Assembly: GCF_038452275.1 (NCBI RefSeq)
Contig: NZ_CP141643.1
Location: 1,302,001 to 1,366,000 of the forward strand
Length of the DNA stretch: 64,000 nucleotides
Direction of reading: 5' to 3'
From: Corynebacterium sp. BD556
GTDB taxonomy: Bacteria > Actinomycetota > Actinomycetes > Mycobacteriales > Mycobacteriaceae
A program made the translations under genes and the position numbers. The number at the start of each line of letters is the position of its first letter. The stretch's first letter is position 1. The notes under the pieces are model-generated. The model made no database searches. It worked only from the letters and a program-made list of their open reading frames with translations, and was not told the origin of the DNA. Positions 63,151 through 64,000 of this stretch are shown in pieces.

Positions 63151-63570
63151 ATGTTTTCCATTGTGGAAAACAAGCAAGCTCTTGAGGCGCTGCAGGCCGT
63201 GCGCGACGTGGAATCACGGGCGGCCGCGACACCTTCAACATGGCCAATGACGGTGGCCGCTAGCGCCCTGCTGGGGCTCATGGTGTTCTGCGCGAAGCAG
63301 GAGCTGTGGTGGTGGGCGTTCGGGTTCTTCGTCGCCGCCATTGCAGCCCCAGTCGCCGCCGACCGCCGCAGGCGCGGGGTGCGCCTGGCCATGAAGCAGC
63401 AGGTGCGACCCGACGAGTGGCTGCAGCGCGGTGCCTTCTTGCCGTCCATGTTCGTCCCTGCATTGATAATTTTCACCCCCACCGGAAACGTCTGGGTCTC
63501 GGGCGCGGTCGCAGCGGCCACCGCGGTGGGCGCGATGGTTTTCTCGTACCGGGAGCTGCGTCGTCCATGA
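63151..63570 (+). CDS. Small membrane protein coupled to winged-helix regulator
   Basis: A 139-residue protein with a cytosolic helical start (FSIVENKQALEALQAVRDVESRAAA), two close membrane helices (WPMTVAASALLGLMVFCA and LWWWAFGFFVAAIAAPVAA), a basic loop (DRRRRGVRLAMKQQVRPDEW) and two more (FLPSMFVPALIIFTPTG and VSGAVAAATAVGAMVFSY). No family recognised. Its stop overlaps the regulator start (ATGA). Such DUF-type membrane/wHTH pairs are common in actinobacteria, where the membrane protein may modulate the regulator; that is inference. Confidence 0.72.
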   Translation: MFSIVENKQALEALQAVRDVESRAAATPSTWPMTVAASALLGLMVFCAKQELWWWAFGFFVAAIAAPVAADRRRRGVRLAMKQQVRPDEWLQRGAFLPSMFVPALIIFTPTGNVWVSGAVAAATAVGAMVFSYRELRRP

Positions 63571-63875
63571 GCCTCGACCCCGTCATCCACCCCATCAACC
63601 AACTGACCATTTGCGTCGCACTCAACGCCGCCGACGCCACCGAGGGCGAGGCGCGCTACGAGATGAAGTTCGCGCGCCTGCGCGAGCTCACCGAGCTTTC
63701 CGACGCCGCCTTGTCCAAACAGTTGGGGGCCCTCGAGCAGGCCGGCTATGTCACCCGCTTCCGCGAGTACGGCTCAACCCGCGCCAAGGACACCGTCTGG
63801 GTCACGCTGACTACCCGGGGCAAGCAGGCCCTGGAGGAGCACGTGGCGGCGCTGCGCGAGATCGCCCAGAGGTAG
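63567..63875 (+). CDS. Winged-helix transcriptional regulator (MarR/PadR-like, short)
   Basis: A 102-residue DNA-binding protein. The core MKFARLRELTELSDAALSKQLGALEQAGYVTRFREYGSTRAKDTVWVTLTTRGKQALEEHVAAL is a winged helix with the recognition helix SDAALSKQLGAL and the wing around EYGSTRAKDT. It resembles the short HTH_27-type regulators. It is translationally coupled to the upstream membrane protein; the palindrome at 63980-63996 may be its target. Confidence 0.82.
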   Translation: MSLDPVIHPINQLTICVALNAADATEGEARYEMKFARLRELTELSDAALSKQLGALEQAGYVTRFREYGSTRAKDTVWVTLTTRGKQALEEHVAALREIAQR

Positions 63876-63979
63876 GCGCGCCCCGCTCGGCCGATGTGCG
63901 TTTCGCCGGGCAAAACCCCAGGACACGCAGCACATCCGTCAAGTGCGCCCGCACAATCGATGCCCTCCACCTTGCACGC

Positions 63980-63996
63980 ATATCGAATTGCGATAT
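63980..63996. promoter_or_regulatory. Operator-like palindrome at the right edge
   Basis: ATATCG and CGATAT arms separated by AATTG make a perfect 6-bp inverted repeat in an AT-rich patch at the window end, 105 bp after the winged-helix gene. The gene it would control lies beyond the window. Confidence 0.45.
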
Positions 63997-64000
63997 TATC

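Overview
The window reads as a high-GC actinobacterial chromosome, almost certainly Corynebacterium. The gene order gpgP-rsfS-nadD, proA-proB-obg-rpmA-rplU-rne, ndk, DUF4233-folC-valS, clpX-clpP2-clpP1-tig, rpiB-DsbA-pepN-glbO and Rv2474c-like/thioesterase/ettA/ssb runs parallel to the Mycobacterium tuberculosis Rv2419c-Rv2478c segment. A cutinase-like protein, an RNase E carrying an N-terminal IF2_N-like segment, and GTG/TTG starts behind AAGGAG-type ribosome sites fit the same group. Protein identities come from motifs and gene order read by eye; no database search was possible.

Layout. 1-11.8 kb: minus-strand housekeeping (DegV fragment, GpgP, RsfS, NadD, cutinase, ProA, a 2-hydroxyacid dehydrogenase, ProB, Obg, L27, L21, RNase E). 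12-14.9 kb: TetR regulator, Tat-exported PhoD phosphatase, Ndk. 15-24.5 kb: a beta-oxidation island with an acyl-CoA ligase and three tandem paralogous acyl-CoA dehydrogenases on plus, and a thiolase, an SDR 3-hydroxyacyl-CoA dehydrogenase and a FadN-type fusion enzyme on minus. 24.6-32.1 kb: a very tight minus-strand run valS-folC-(N-formylglutamate-amidohydrolase-like)-(RimK-like ATP-grasp)-(membrane protein with a CDC48-N-like double-psi barrel)-DUF4233. 32-42 kb: MerR regulator plus membrane protein, Mdh, TetR, ClpX, hydrolase, lipoprotein, YibE/F, ClpP2, ClpP1, trigger factor. 42-46 kb: accessory stretch with tRNA-Pro, an orphan AT-richer gene, an apparently complete IS3-family element and tRNA-Gly with a repeat element behind it. 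46-50 kb: EtfBA, a cytochrome b561-like protein whose N-terminus is built of DNA repeats, an aldo/keto reductase. 50-62.5 kb: RpiB, DsbA-like protein, PepN, GlbO, a PLP deaminase/aldolase, a sugar-lactone oxidase, thioesterase, EttA, SSB, and a CopD/CtaG-type membrane protein. 62.5-64 kb: tRNA-Arg, a second copy of the tRNA-adjacent repeat, and a small membrane protein coupled to a winged-helix regulator.

How the genes fit together. The ligase, dehydrogenases, FadN-type enzyme, SDR and thiolase would form a full acyl-CoA degradation cycle, and EtfBA in the same window is the expected electron acceptor for the three dehydrogenases. The proteostasis genes (ClpX, ClpP1P2, trigger factor) carry a candidate ClgR operator. 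The candidate for an undescribed system is the three-gene cassette at 25050-27801, inserted between folC and the DUF4233 gene: an amide-hydrolase fold, an amide-forming ATP-grasp ligase and a membrane-anchored double-psi-barrel protein, all joined by 4-bp overlaps. A second unexpected pattern is a related repeat element placed exactly 15 nt after the discriminator base of two different tRNA genes.
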